Origin: Burkholderiales bacterium
GTDB lineage: Bacteria; Pseudomonadota; Gammaproteobacteria; Burkholderiales; Burkholderiaceae_E
Assembly (NCBI GenBank): GCA_026399835.1
Contig: JAPLQE010000068.1
Location: 1 to 40,418, forward strand
Length of the DNA: 40,418 bases
Reading direction: 5' to 3'
The notes beneath the pieces were generated by a model that did no database searches, was not told the origin of the DNA, and saw only the letters and a list, made by a program, of their open reading frames with translations. Shown here in pieces: positions 1 to 7,677 of this stretch; the stretch's first letter is position 1, and each line of letters begins with the position of its first letter. A program made the translations under genes and the position numbers.

Positions 1-59
1 ACCTTCGCCTTCAGATCCTCGCCGTGTTGCCGCCGTACCTGACGCCGTGCACTTTCCAT
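1..59 (-). CDS. Transposase-like protein, N-terminal fragment (runs off left edge)
   Basis: Reading leftward from an ATG at 59, only 20 codons are inside the window. The residues are rich in Arg, His and Lys and end with HGEDLKAKV. This resembles the opening of the small helix-turn-helix OrfA/TnpA proteins of IS66- and IS3-type insertion sequences, which often begin with several Arg followed by an RRHSEE-KA-VL-like stretch. The start codon lies in the left arm of the palindrome at 57-91. The assignment is inference from a very short peptide; a DNA-binding regulator is also possible. If it is correct, an insertion sequence lies immediately left of the hipA gene. Confidence 0.4.
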   Translation of the reverse strand, partial: MESARRQVRRQHGEDLKAK

Positions 60-91
60 GGTGTCCACTTCCTCCGTAAGTGGACACCATG
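57..91. repeat. Perfect 14-bp inverted repeat spanning two divergent start codons
   Basis: CATGGTGTCCACTT (57-70) and AAGTGGACACCATG (78-91) are exact reverse complements separated by 7 bases (71-77). The left arm holds the ATG of the leftward transposase-like gene (59-57), and the right arm holds the ATG at 89 proposed for hipA. HipAB systems are usually autoregulated through palindromic operators, so this could be an operator. Ends of insertion sequences carrying GTGTCCACTT-like ends are an equally good reading. As RNA either strand would form a strong hairpin that buries the start codon. Confidence 0.7.
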
Positions 92-1318
92 CTCAGACGC
101 CATCCTCAGCGCGGCAAGATGACTTCCCCGGTTGCTTACGGTACCTTTACCTACGGCAAGCGTTATCTGGAGCGCTTCAATGTGCTGGAGCTCGACCCTT
201 ACCATCTCAAGCTCACGGCCAAGCCGATGAAGTTCACGATGCTCAAGGGCATCCCGGGAGCACTGCGCGATGCGAGCCCAGACGCTTGGGGCCGTCGCGT
301 CATCCAGGCCCGGCTAGCGAAAGAAGAGAGTGAAATCTCCGAGATCGAGTACCTGCTCAACGGTCCGGACGACGGCGCGGGAAACCTGCGTTTTGGCCTC
401 GCGCCACAGCCTCCGGGCCCGAGCAAACCCTTCAATCGCACCCACCAGCTCGAGGCGCTGGTGCAAGCAGCAGAGCATCTGGAAGAAACTGGCCAGCTGC
501 CTCATGAAGTCCTTGAACAGCTTGAGCCCGGCACAAGCATGGGTGGGGCGCGTCCAAAAGCAAGCATCGAAGACGGCCACCGCATCTATCTGGCCAAGCT
601 GCCGGAAAAGAACGACAAGCACAACATGCAGCGCATCGAGTACGCGACGCTCGAGCTTGCTCGCACGGCGGGGCTGAACGTGTGTGGCACGCGCATCGAA
701 CCCGTGGGCAAGGCCGAAGCGTTAATGCTGCTGCGATTTGAGCGGGAGTGGAACCCTGACGTTGGCGCCTATGCCCGGCATGGGTTGGCCTCGGGGCTGA
801 CACTGCTCAACGCTGAAGACGGAATTCGCGGCCGAGAGCGATGGTCTTACCTGCTGCTGGCAGATGAAGTACGTCGCTGGTCGGTCAAGCCCGATGCTGA
901 CAGGCTAGAGCTATTCAAGCGCATGGTTTTCAATGCGATGGTCACCAACAACGACGACCACCCACGCAACCATGCAATGCTACGCACGACTGCCGGTTGG
1001 CGATTATCCCCGGCTTACGACATCGTGCCCGTACCACTCATCTCGCAGGAGCGACGGGACCTGGCGCTTGAGGTTGGTAAGTACGGGCGCGTCGCGAGTC
1101 TGTACAACATCCTATCGGACTGCGGCGCCTTCGGGCTGTCACGCGAGGACGCCGAGAGCGTAATTGCCACGATGGAACAAGCCGTCAAAGGATGGAAAGA
1201 GCTGTTCTTTCGGCACGGTGTAGAGACGCGCTCCATCGAATACGTCAGTCAGGCTATCTTGCCGGGATGCTTCTTTCGACGTGAGCCGATAGTCATGGGC
1301 TTCTGGAAGGCGCACTGA
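89..1318 (+). CDS. HipA-family serine/threonine kinase toxin
   Basis: This 409-residue protein has the signature of type II toxin-antitoxin HipA kinases. There is a GTSMGGARPKA phosphate-binding loop at residues 148-158, a catalytic NNDDHPRN loop with Asp289 near 287-294, and a metal-binding AYDIVP motif near 309-314. HipA proteins phosphorylate targets such as glutamyl-tRNA synthetase and are normally held in check by HipB. No hipB is visible here; it would have to lie left of the window or be absent. An in-frame GTG at 80 is an alternative start. The conserved region (GTFTYG) begins closer to the N-terminus than is usual, so the 5' end may have been trimmed by the neighbouring mobile element. 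Codon use is clearly less GC-rich than in the flanking genes, which suggests horizontal acquisition. Confidence 0.85.
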   Translation: MLRRHPQRGKMTSPVAYGTFTYGKRYLERFNVLELDPYHLKLTAKPMKFTMLKGIPGALRDASPDAWGRRVIQARLAKEESEISEIEYLLNGPDDGAGNLRFGLAPQPPGPSKPFNRTHQLEALVQAAEHLEETGQLPHEVLEQLEPGTSMGGARPKASIEDGHRIYLAKLPEKNDKHNMQRIEYATLELARTAGLNVCGTRIEPVGKAEALMLLRFEREWNPDVGAYARHGLASGLTLLNAEDGIRGRERWSYLLLADEVRRWSVKPDADRLELFKRMVFNAMVTNNDDHPRNHAMLRTTAGWRLSPAYDIVPVPLISQERRDLALEVGKYGRVASLYNILSDCGAFGLSREDAESVIATMEQAVKGWKELFFRHGVETRSIEYVSQAILPGCFFRREPIVMGFWKAH

Positions 1319-1350
1319 CCCGCGCCCGGTCGGGGCGACCCTAGGCGCAA

Positions 1351-2301
1351 TTAACCGCCTCCCGTCAGCCCCTTCGGCAGCGGGAACTGCACATGCTCCT
1401 CGATCCCGTCGAGCACCTGCACGCGGCCGACACCGAGTTCGCGTAACCGCGCCACCAGCGCCTGCACCAGCAGCTCGGGCGCCGAGGCGCCCGCGCTCAC
1501 GCCGATGCGGCGTCGGCCGATCAGCCAGGCCGGGTCGAGCTCCGCGGCGGAGCCGATCAGGCGGGCCTCGCGGCCCATCTTCTCTGCGACCTCGCGCAAC
1601 CGGTTGCTGTTCGAGCTGCTCGGGCTGCCGATCACCAGCACCAGGTCGCACTGCGGCGCCATGAACTTCACGGCGTCCTGGCGGTTCTGCGTGGCGTAGC
1701 AGATGTCCTGCTTCTTGGGCTCGGCGATGTCGGGAAACCGTGCCTTGAGGGCGTCGATCACGACTCGGCAGTCGTCGACGGACAGCGTGGTCTGCGTGAC
1801 GTAGGCCAGACGCAGCGGGTCGGCGACGCGAAGCCCGGCCACGTCCTCGGCGGTCTCCACCAAGTGGATGCCGTCATCGGCCTGGCCCATCGTGCCCTCG
1901 ACCTCGGGATGCCCGGCATGGCCGATCATCACCACCTCGCGGCCGTCACGGCGCATCTTGGCGACCTCGACGTGCACCTTGGTGACCAGCGGGCAGGTGG
2001 CGTCGAACACCTGCAGCCCGCGCTGCTCGGCCTCGTCGCGCACAGAGCGCGACACGCCGTGGGCGGAGAAGACGAGCACCGAGCCTGCAGGCACTTCATC
2101 GAGCTGATCGACGAACACCGCGCCCTTGCCGCGCAGGTCCCCGACGACATGGTCGTTGTGGACGATCTCGTGCCGAACGTAGATCGGCGCGCCGAACTGG
2201 GCGAGCGCGCGCTCGACGATCTCGATGGCGCGGTCGACGCCGGCGCAGAAGCCACGCGGCTGGGCGAGCAGCACCTCGGCTGCGGAGACGGCTTCGGACA
2301 T
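1351..2301 (-). CDS. ispH: 4-hydroxy-3-methylbut-2-enyl diphosphate reductase
   Basis: IspH (LytB) catalyses the last step of the MEP pathway, reducing HMBPP to IPP and DMAPP with a [4Fe-4S] cluster in the cytoplasm. The 316-residue product has the three expected cluster cysteines: Cys19 in GFCAGV, Cys103 in ATCPLV and Cys201 in DICYAT. Length is normal for the family. I chose the ATG at 2301 because it lies 1 base after the fkpB stop codon and places the first cysteine motif where expected. The fkpB-ispH pair is a classic conserved arrangement, so the two are almost certainly cotranscribed. The gene converges with hipA, with only 32 bases between the stops. Confidence 0.97.
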   Translation of the reverse strand: MSEAVSAAEVLLAQPRGFCAGVDRAIEIVERALAQFGAPIYVRHEIVHNDHVVGDLRGKGAVFVDQLDEVPAGSVLVFSAHGVSRSVRDEAEQRGLQVFDATCPLVTKVHVEVAKMRRDGREVVMIGHAGHPEVEGTMGQADDGIHLVETAEDVAGLRVADPLRLAYVTQTTLSVDDCRVVIDALKARFPDIAEPKKQDICYATQNRQDAVKFMAPQCDLVLVIGSPSSSNSNRLREVAEKMGREARLIGSAAELDPAWLIGRRRIGVSAGASAPELLVQALVARLRELGVGRVQVLDGIEEHVQFPLPKGLTGGG

Positions 2302-2302
2302 G

Positions 2303-2776
2303 TCAGAGCACTCCCAGGATGCGGACCTCGAACCGGATCGGCTGGCCCGCGAGCGGATGGTTGAAGTCGAGCAGGGCGCCGGCGTCGTCGACCTCCTTGA
2401 CCACGCCGGCATATCGCCCGCCGTCGGGGGCGGCGAAGTCGAGCAGGTCGCCGGGCGAGTAGCTCGCGCCCTGCTCGCCGTGGGCCTCGAGCATGGCCCG
2501 CGACACGCGCTGCAGCAGCGCGCCGTTGCGCGGGCCGAAGGCCTGCTCGGGCGCGAGCTCGAAGCTCGCAGCCTCGCCTTCGCGCAGACCGAGGAGGCAC
2601 TGCTCGAGCGGCTCGACCAGTTGGCCTAAGCCCAAGGTCAGCGTCGCGGGCCGATCTCCGAACGTGCTGATGACGTCGTCGCCGGTCCGGGCCAGACTGA
2701 TCCGGTAGTGAAGCGTCAGGTGCGAATCGGGTCGCACCGTGGGCGCGGTGTCGTCGGGCGACTCGGAAGCATGCAT
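2303..2776 (-). CDS. fkpB: FKBP-type peptidyl-prolyl cis-trans isomerase (SlpA/FkpB)
   Basis: The 157-residue protein is of the small cytoplasmic SlpA type, with an FKBP fold carrying an insert-in-flap chaperone domain. Visible hallmarks are HYRISLA near the start, the [16 protein letters not shown] segment, an EQAFGPRN stretch at the start of the flap, and a terminal substrate-site strand. It lies directly upstream of ispH with 1 base between them, as in many proteobacteria (fkpB-ispH). I chose the ATG at 2776; it is only 48 bases from the divergent radC start, so the two promoters must overlap. A cold-shock or redox role for the pair is not inferable from sequence. Confidence 0.92.
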   Translation of the reverse strand: MHASESPDDTAPTVRPDSHLTLHYRISLARTGDDVISTFGDRPATLTLGLGQLVEPLEQCLLGLREGEAASFELAPEQAFGPRNGALLQRVSRAMLEAHGEQGASYSPGDLLDFAAPDGGRYAGVVKEVDDAGALLDFNHPLAGQPIRFEVRILGVL

Positions 2777-2824
2777 GCCGGGGATCCTCGCGAGCCGCGA
2801 TTGTACGTTCAGGAGCCGTCCACC

Positions 2825-3499
2825 ATGCCTTGCCCACCTCCGCAGCATTCGCAGCGCCCCCGCGAGCGCCTGGCCGAGGGCGGTGCCGCGGCCCTTGCCG
2901 ATGCCGAGCTGCTGGCGGTGCTGCTCGGCACCGGCCGCGCCGGTCGCCCGGCGCTCGAGCTCGGGCGCGAGCTGCTCGAACGCTTCGGCGGGCTGGCCGG
3001 ACTGTTCGCTGCCCCGCGCGCCGCTGTGCTCGGTGTGCCGGGCATCGGGCCGGCCCGCTGGGCGGCGCTGCGCGCGGGGCTGGAGCTGGCACGGCGCAGC
3101 GTCGCCGAGGACCTGCGACGGCGCGACGCGCTGGCCTCGCCCGAGCAGGTCGGGCAGTACCTGGCCCTGAGCCTTCAGCACTGCCCGCAGGAGGTCTTCG
3201 CGGTGCTCTTCCTCGATGCCCGGAACCGCCTGCTGGCGGCCGAGGAGCTCTTTCGCGGCACGCTCAGCCAGACCGTGGTGTACCCCCGGGAGGTCGCGCG
3301 TCGCGCCCTGGAGCGCAACGCCGCGGCGGTGATCCTGGCCCACAACCATCCATCGGGGCTCGCCGAGCCGAGCCAGGCCGACCGCCTGCTCACCGAGGCG
3401 CTCAAGCGCGCGCTGCAATGCCTGGACATCCCTGTGCTCGACCACCTGATCGTGGCCGGTGGGCGCCGCTACTCGTTCGCCGAGAACGGGCTGCTCTGA
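2825..3499 (+). CDS. radC: RadC family JAB-domain protein
   Basis: The 224-residue protein has an N-terminal UPF0758/HhH-like region (ADAELLAVLLGTG; GVPGIGPARWAAL) and a C-terminal JAB/MPN metalloprotease-like domain. The HNHPSGLAEPSQAD metal-binding motif (HxHP, seven residues, then S-x-x-D) is complete. RadC was once linked to DNA repair, but its real function is unsettled; some relatives act in natural competence. I chose the ATG at 2825 because AGGAG lies at 2811-2815, 9 bases upstream, and longer starts would run into fkpB. It is divergent from fkpB and followed by rpmB after 146 bases. Confidence 0.93.
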   Translation: MPCPPPQHSQRPRERLAEGGAAALADAELLAVLLGTGRAGRPALELGRELLERFGGLAGLFAAPRAAVLGVPGIGPARWAALRAGLELARRSVAEDLRRRDALASPEQVGQYLALSLQHCPQEVFAVLFLDARNRLLAAEELFRGTLSQTVVYPREVARRALERNAAAVILAHNHPSGLAEPSQADRLLTEALKRALQCLDIPVLDHLIVAGGRRYSFAENGLL

Positions 3500-3513
3500 G
3501 GCTGGAAGGCATC

Positions 3514-3543
3514 TTGCGACCCCGCCGCCTTCTGCGCTATAAT
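3514..3543 (+). promoter_or_regulatory. Sigma-70 promoter of rpmB-rpmG
   Basis: A perfect -10 hexamer TATAAT is present at 3538-3543, preceded 18 bases upstream by TTGCGA at 3514-3519 (4 of 6 matches to TTGACA). The site lies about 100 bases before the rpmB start and just after the radC stop. A strong promoter is expected for ribosomal protein genes. Confidence 0.75.
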
Positions 3544-3645
3544 CCAAGGCTTTGCTGAATCCACCCGGCAATCCACCAGGCTAGACGCGCTCCGACGGTT
3601 CGCCGGGGGCTGTTTCGGCCGCTACTTTCGATCCAGGAGTGAACC

Positions 3646-3879
3646 ATGGCCAAAGTCTGCCAAGTCACCGGCAAGGGCCCGATGGTCGGCAACAACGTCT
3701 CGCACGCGAACAACAAGACCAAGCGCCGCTTCCTGCCGAATCTGCAGTACCGCCGCTTCTGGGTCGAGAGCGAGAACCGTTGGGTGCGGCTTCGCATCAC
3801 GAATGCTGCGCTGCGCACCATCGACAAGAACGGCATCGACTCGATTCTGGTCGACCTCCGCGCCCGCGGCGAAGTCTGA
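3646..3879 (+). CDS. rpmB: 50S ribosomal protein L28
   Basis: The 77-residue basic protein opens with [23 protein letters not shown] and is a full-length proteobacterial L28. AGGAG at 3635-3639 sits 6 bases before the ATG. L28 is a late-assembling component of the large ribosomal subunit. It has no zinc-binding cysteine pairs, so this is the C- (zinc-free) form. It is the first gene of the rpmB-rpmG operon; rpmG follows after 31 bases, and both are served by the promoter at 3514-3543 and the terminator at 4133-4158. Confidence 0.98.
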   Translation: MAKVCQVTGKGPMVGNNVSHANNKTKRRFLPNLQYRRFWVESENRWVRLRITNAALRTIDKNGIDSILVDLRARGEV

Positions 3880-3910
3880 CCCGTCGTCCCACGCACGAGG
3901 AGCCTGAACC

Positions 3911-4066
3911 ATGCGCGACAAGATCAAGCTGGAGTCGACCGCCGGTACCGGTCACTTCTACACGACGACGAAGAACAAGCGGACGACCCCGGACAAGATG
4001 CTGATCAAGAAGTTCGATCCGGTCGCCCGCAAGCACGTCGACTACAAAGAGACCAAGATCAAGTGA
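3911..4066 (+). CDS. rpmG: 50S ribosomal protein L33
   Basis: This short gene encodes 51 residues beginning [19 protein letters not shown] and ending with DYKETKIK. Length and sequence match proteobacterial L33 of the large ribosomal subunit. The cysteine pairs of zinc-binding L33 are absent, so it is the C- form, consistent with the C- form of L28 next to it. GAGGAG-like sequence just upstream (CACGAGGAGC, 3894-3903) serves as ribosome binding site. It is the second gene of the rpmB operon and is followed by two hairpins. Confidence 0.97.
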   Translation: MRDKIKLESTAGTGHFYTTTKNKRTTPDKMLIKKFDPVARKHVDYKETKIK

Positions 4067-4070
4067 CGCC

Positions 4071-4092
4071 TCGGGGCGCTACAGCGCCCCGA
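4071..4092 (+). terminator. Stem-loop just after rpmG
   Basis: TCGGGGCGC (4071-4079) and GCGCCCCGA (4084-4092) form a perfect 9-bp stem with a TACA loop, starting 5 bases after the rpmG stop. No T-tract follows, so on its own it is more likely an mRNA 3'-end stabilising hairpin than a terminator; the real terminator follows at 4133. Confidence 0.55.
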
Positions 4093-4132
4093 TGTGCACC
4101 CGGCCCGGCCCCCGATCGGAGTCCGAGCCCTG

Positions 4133-4158
4133 AAGGCGCCGCGAGGCGCCTTTTCTTC
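4133..4158 (+). terminator. Intrinsic terminator of rpmB-rpmG
   Basis: AAGGCGCC (4133-4140) pairs with GGCGCCTT (4145-4152) around a GCGA tetraloop and is followed by a T-rich run (TTTTCTT from 4151). This is a textbook rho-independent terminator for the rightward ribosomal protein operon. Confidence 0.85.
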
Positions 4159-4190
4159 GTCCCGGGTCGACAGACCTGGGGAAGAAGAGA

Positions 4191-4300
4191 ACGCCCCGTC
4201 TCCGGGGCGCCATAACAAAACGCCCCGTCTCCGGGGCGCCAAAACAAAACGCCCCGTTCCCGGGGCGCCAAAACAAAACGCCCCGTTCCCGGGGCGTTTG
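4191..4300 (-). terminator. Array of four tandem terminator-like hairpins
   Basis: Four near-identical units with a 29-base period start at 4191, 4220, 4249 and 4278. Each contains CGCCCCG and CGGGGCG as 7-bp arms around a 4-base loop. On the minus strand units 2 to 4 are each followed by a T-rich run (TTTTGTTATG or TTTTGTTTTG), so each is a plausible intrinsic terminator for the leftward desaturase gene, whose stop lies at 4327. Units 1 and 2 share the loop TCTC and units 3 and 4 share TTCC, which suggests stepwise tandem duplication. The unit nearest the gene is also followed by TTT on the plus strand. Confidence 0.8.
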
Positions 4301-4326
4301 CCTTCACAGCCGACTGACCGCGCGGA

Positions 4327-5541
4327 TCAGGCGGCAGCGTAGCGCCGCATGCGCAGTGCGAGGTCCTGCAGCGCGCGCACGCCGCTGGCTTCGGCACGGG
4401 TGCACCAGTCCTGCAGGTGCGCCACCAGCTTCTCGGGCGTCGCGTTCGAGCGCTCCCAGGTGGAGGCGAGCTCGGCACGCATCTCGACCAGCTTGCGCAG
4501 GCTGTCGCTCGCCGCGAAGATCTCGCCCAGCTTGGCGCGGTTCTGGTCGCTCCACTTGGCGGCGTCCAGATGCAACCAGCGGCGCGAGGCGTCGATCAGG
4601 CTCGCGTCGGCCGGTCGCGCGGCGCGCAGCCGAGCGATCTCCTCCGAGCAGGCCTGGCCGAGCGACTTGCCGTAGGCGGCCATCAGGTCGTAGCGGTGCG
4701 CGATCACGGCCTGAAGCGTCTGCAGGTCGACGCTCGCGCGCGGCGACTGGAACTTCGGCACCGGGGCGACCTTGCGGACCGTCGCGAGGCCGAGCGCCTG
4801 CAGGATCCGGATGTACATCCAGCCGATGTCGAACTCGTACCAGCGGTTGGACAGCTTCGCGCTCGAGGCGAACGCGTGGTGGTTGTTGTGCAGCTCCTCG
4901 CCGCCGATCAGGATGCCCCAGGGCAGCACGTTGCGCGCGGCGTCCGGGCTGTCGAAGTTGCGATAGCCCCAGTAGTGGCCGATGCCGTTGATGACGCCGG
5001 CGGCGGTGACCGGTATCCACATCATCTGGACCGCGAACACCGACAGGCCGATGACACCGAACAGCAGCACGTCGATCACCAGCGTGATGTAGACGCCGGC
5101 GACCGAATACTTGGTGTAGACGTTGCGCTCCACCCAGTCGTCGGGCGTGCCGTGACCGTACTTCTGGAGGGTCTCGGTGTTCTTCGCCTCCTCGCGGTAC
5201 AGCTCGCTGCCCTCGAGCAGCACCTTGCGGATGCCGCGGGTCTGAGGGCTGTGCGGATCCTCGGGGGTCTCGCACTTGGCGTGGTGCTTGCGGTGGATGG
5301 CCGCCCACTCCTTGGTGACCATGCCCGTGGTCAGCCACAGCCAGGCCCGGAAGAAGTGCGAGACGACCGGATGCAGGTCGAGCGCCCGGTGCGCCTGGCA
5401 GCGGTGCAGGTAGATCGTCACGGCCGCGATCGTCACATGCGTGGCGATCAGCGTGTACGCGAGGATCTGCCAGCCGCTCATGTCGAGCAGGCCGGTGTCT
5501 AGGAAGCCCAGGACGCCCTGGACCACGGGATGATCGATCAA
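4327..5541 (-). CDS. Delta-9-type fatty acid desaturase
   Basis: The 404-residue membrane enzyme carries the three histidine boxes of acyl-lipid/acyl-CoA desaturases: HRCQAH, HRKHH and HNNHH. These bind a di-iron centre that introduces a cis double bond into a saturated acyl chain. Hydrophobic segments flank the boxes (near residues 25-45, 65-75 and 150-185), followed by a soluble helical C-terminal part of about 140 residues. I chose the TTG at 5541 because GGAG sits 8 bases upstream and conserved sequence starts close after it; the first ATG (residue 21) would cut into it. It lies 80 bases downstream of rsmB on the same strand but probably has its own promoter. The four-unit terminator array follows it. 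Confidence 0.9.
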   Translation of the reverse strand: MIDHPVVQGVLGFLDTGLLDMSGWQILAYTLIATHVTIAAVTIYLHRCQAHRALDLHPVVSHFFRAWLWLTTGMVTKEWAAIHRKHHAKCETPEDPHSPQTRGIRKVLLEGSELYREEAKNTETLQKYGHGTPDDWVERNVYTKYSVAGVYITLVIDVLLFGVIGLSVFAVQMMWIPVTAAGVINGIGHYWGYRNFDSPDAARNVLPWGILIGGEELHNNHHAFASSAKLSNRWYEFDIGWMYIRILQALGLATVRKVAPVPKFQSPRASVDLQTLQAVIAHRYDLMAAYGKSLGQACSEEIARLRAARPADASLIDASRRWLHLDAAKWSDQNRAKLGEIFAASDSLRKLVEMRAELASTWERSNATPEKLVAHLQDWCTRAEASGVRALQDLALRMRRYAAA

Positions 5542-5621
5542 GTTCTCAACTCCCTTGAATAACCTCGGAGATTGTAAAGGCGCCCGACGGCCACGTCATT
5601 GACGTATGTCGGCCACGGCCA

Positions 5622-6941
5622 CTATTCGCGGCGGACCCAACGCACCGCGAAGAAGCCATCCGACTCGTCCAGGTCGGGGCGGATCCGCAGGAAAACAGGG
5701 TCGGAAAACCCGGGATGAGCCTGGGCGAAGGTCGCGGCGACCGCTTCGTTCTCGCGGGCGAGCAGGCTGCAGGTGGCATAGACGAGCGCACCGCCCCGCT
5801 TCACCAGACGGGCGGCAGCGCCCAGGATCGCGGTCTGCCGGCCGTTGAGCTCGTCGACCGCCTCGGGGAGCATTCGCCACTTGAGCTCGGGATTGCGGCG
5901 CAGCGTGCCGGTCCCGCTGCACGGCGCGTCGACCAGCACCAGGTCGGCCCGGCCGGCCAGACGCCGCAGCTTGGGGTCGTGCTCGCTGTCGAGGCCGAAC
6001 GGCTGGACGCTGGTGGCGCCGGAGCGCGCGAGCCGCGGCTTGAGACGCTGCAGGCGGGCCGTCGAGACGTCGCAGGCGTAGACCTGGCCGCTCGAGCGCA
6101 TCGCGGCCGCGATGGCGAGGGTCTTGCCGCCGGCGCCCGCGCAGAAGTCGATGACGGTCTGGCCGCGCCGCGGCGCAGCGAAGTCCACCAGACGCTGGCT
6201 GCCCAGGTCCTGCACCTCGAACTCGCCGCGCTCGAACGACGCGAGCCGATCGATCGCGGGCTTGCCGCGGACACGCAGTGCGGTGTCGCAGCTCGCCATC
6301 GGCTCGGCCTCGACGCCGTCGGCCGCGAGCGAGGCGCGCAGGGACTCGCGATCGGTCTTGAGCAGGTTCACCCGCAGATCGAGCGGCGCCGGCGCGAGCA
6401 GCGACTGGCCGAGCCGCTCGACGGCGGCATGCGGCACCGGCTCGCCATCCGCCACGGCCTGGGCCAGCAGCTCGGCATGCAGCCAGTCGGGCAGGCTCAG
6501 GCGAATCGCCTGGGGCATGCCGCCGGGGTCGCTCGCGAGCGAGCGGCGCAGCGCGGCCTCGTCCTCGGCGTCCGGGCGCAGCGCGGGCAGCATCCCCTCG
6601 CCGAAGCGCAGCACGAACGACAGCCAGGTCAGCCGCCGAGGCAGCGAACCGCGCATCGATTGCGCCTGGTGACCGTAGCGGCGGCGGTTGCGCAGCACGT
6701 CGAAGACCGTCTCGGCGATGATGCCGCGGTCGCGGCGACCGAGCCGCTCGTTGGCACGGAAGAAGCCGCGCAGCACGGTGTCCGCGGCCCGGTCGAGCTG
6801 CAGCACCTCGCCGACGGCGCGCTCGGTCGAGGCGAGCAGAGGCGGCGTCAGGCGGGGGAGCTCGGCCGCCGGAGTCGGCTCGGCGGCGGCGATCGGCAGG
6901 TGCTCGGGGATCGTCGGATCGACGGACGGTCCGGTACTCAT
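5622..6941 (-). CDS. rsmB: 16S rRNA (cytosine-C5)-methyltransferase, RsmB/NOP family
   Basis: The 439-residue protein has a NusB-like N-terminal RNA-binding part (about residues 40-130) and a C-terminal Rossmann-fold methyltransferase. It contains the SAM-binding DFCAGAGGKT motif, the PCSGTG motif IV and ATCSLLARENE motif VI, which hold the two cysteines used by m5C RNA methyltransferases. RsmB methylates C967 of 16S rRNA in E. coli. The start ATG overlaps the purN stop by four bases (ATGA, 6941-6938), so translation is coupled. Length agrees with the family (about 430). The paralogous m5C enzymes are harder to exclude, but the NusB-like N-terminus favours RsmB. Confidence 0.88.
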   Translation of the reverse strand: MSTGPSVDPTIPEHLPIAAAEPTPAAELPRLTPPLLASTERAVGEVLQLDRAADTVLRGFFRANERLGRRDRGIIAETVFDVLRNRRRYGHQAQSMRGSLPRRLTWLSFVLRFGEGMLPALRPDAEDEAALRRSLASDPGGMPQAIRLSLPDWLHAELLAQAVADGEPVPHAAVERLGQSLLAPAPLDLRVNLLKTDRESLRASLAADGVEAEPMASCDTALRVRGKPAIDRLASFERGEFEVQDLGSQRLVDFAAPRRGQTVIDFCAGAGGKTLAIAAAMRSSGQVYACDVSTARLQRLKPRLARSGATSVQPFGLDSEHDPKLRRLAGRADLVLVDAPCSGTGTLRRNPELKWRMLPEAVDELNGRQTAILGAAARLVKRGGALVYATCSLLARENEAVAATFAQAHPGFSDPVFLRIRPDLDESDGFFAVRWVRRE

Positions 6942-7582
6942 CGTCCGCCCTCCCAGAGCAGCCGTTCATCGGCAGGCACACCCACGACCTCTGCACGTCC
7001 CTCGGACACGCGCACGCGGTCCTCGACCAGCCAGCGAACGGCCTTCGGAAGGATCCGGTGCTCGACCGCGAGCACGCGCGCGGCGAGCGTCGAGGCGTCG
7101 TCGCCGTCGAGAACGGGCACGGCGGCCTGCGCGAGGATCGGTCCGTGATCGAGGGCAGGCGTCACCAGGTGGACCGTCGCGCCGTGCATCCGGACCCCGG
7201 CGGCGAGCGCGCGTGCATGCGTGTCCAGCCCCGGGAACGCCGGCAGCAGCGAAGGATGGATGTTCACCAGGCGGCCCGCGAAGCGGCTCACGAAGCCCTC
7301 GGTGAGGATCCGCATGAAGCCGGCGAGCACGACGAGGTCCACGCCGAGGGCGTCGAGCCGCTCGGTGAGAGCCGCGTCGAAGGATTCGCGGCCCGCGTGG
7401 GCCGTGTGCGCCACGACCTCCACCGGCACGCCGAGACCGCGGGCGACCTCGAGTCCGGCGGCTTCCGCGCGGTTCGCGATGACGGCTGCGATGCGGGCGG
7501 GCCAGTGCTCGTCCCGACAGGCGCGCACGAGGCTCGCCATGTTCGAGCCCTGGCCGGAGATCAGGATCGCAACGGTCTTCAA
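6938..7582 (-). CDS. purN: Phosphoribosylglycinamide formyltransferase
   Basis: PurN transfers a formyl group from 10-formyl-THF to GAR in purine synthesis. The 214-residue protein starts with VAILISGQGSNMASLV (phosphate-binding loop), and has the NIHPSLLPAFPG motif with the catalytic Asn-His and the later DHGPI stretch with the catalytic Asp. The start codon is TTG at 7582; no in-frame ATG lies upstream of the conserved first strand. Its stop overlaps the rsmB start (ATGA). The 95-base gap to the divergent ribF start must hold promoters for both directions. Confidence 0.95.
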   Translation of the reverse strand: MKTVAILISGQGSNMASLVRACRDEHWPARIAAVIANRAEAAGLEVARGLGVPVEVVAHTAHAGRESFDAALTERLDALGVDLVVLAGFMRILTEGFVSRFAGRLVNIHPSLLPAFPGLDTHARALAAGVRMHGATVHLVTPALDHGPILAQAAVPVLDGDDASTLAARVLAVEHRILPKAVRWLVEDRVRVSEGRAEVVGVPADERLLWEGGR

Positions 7583-7677
7583 CGGGTCGCCCGATAGAAA
7601 GGCGCGCAGTCTAGCATCCGCGCGCCTCGGTGACCGGCCTAGATTGCTTTATGATTCAAGGTTTTGCGTCCGAACGC

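Noticed and set aside
4191-4296. CRISPR-like array
   Set aside because: Repeats have 29-base period but no spacers of unique sequence; each unit is itself a hairpin with a T-tract, which fits terminators.
7583-7677. FMN riboswitch before ribF
   Set aside because: The gap is only 95 bases and lacks the conserved RFN helices; nothing supports an aptamer.
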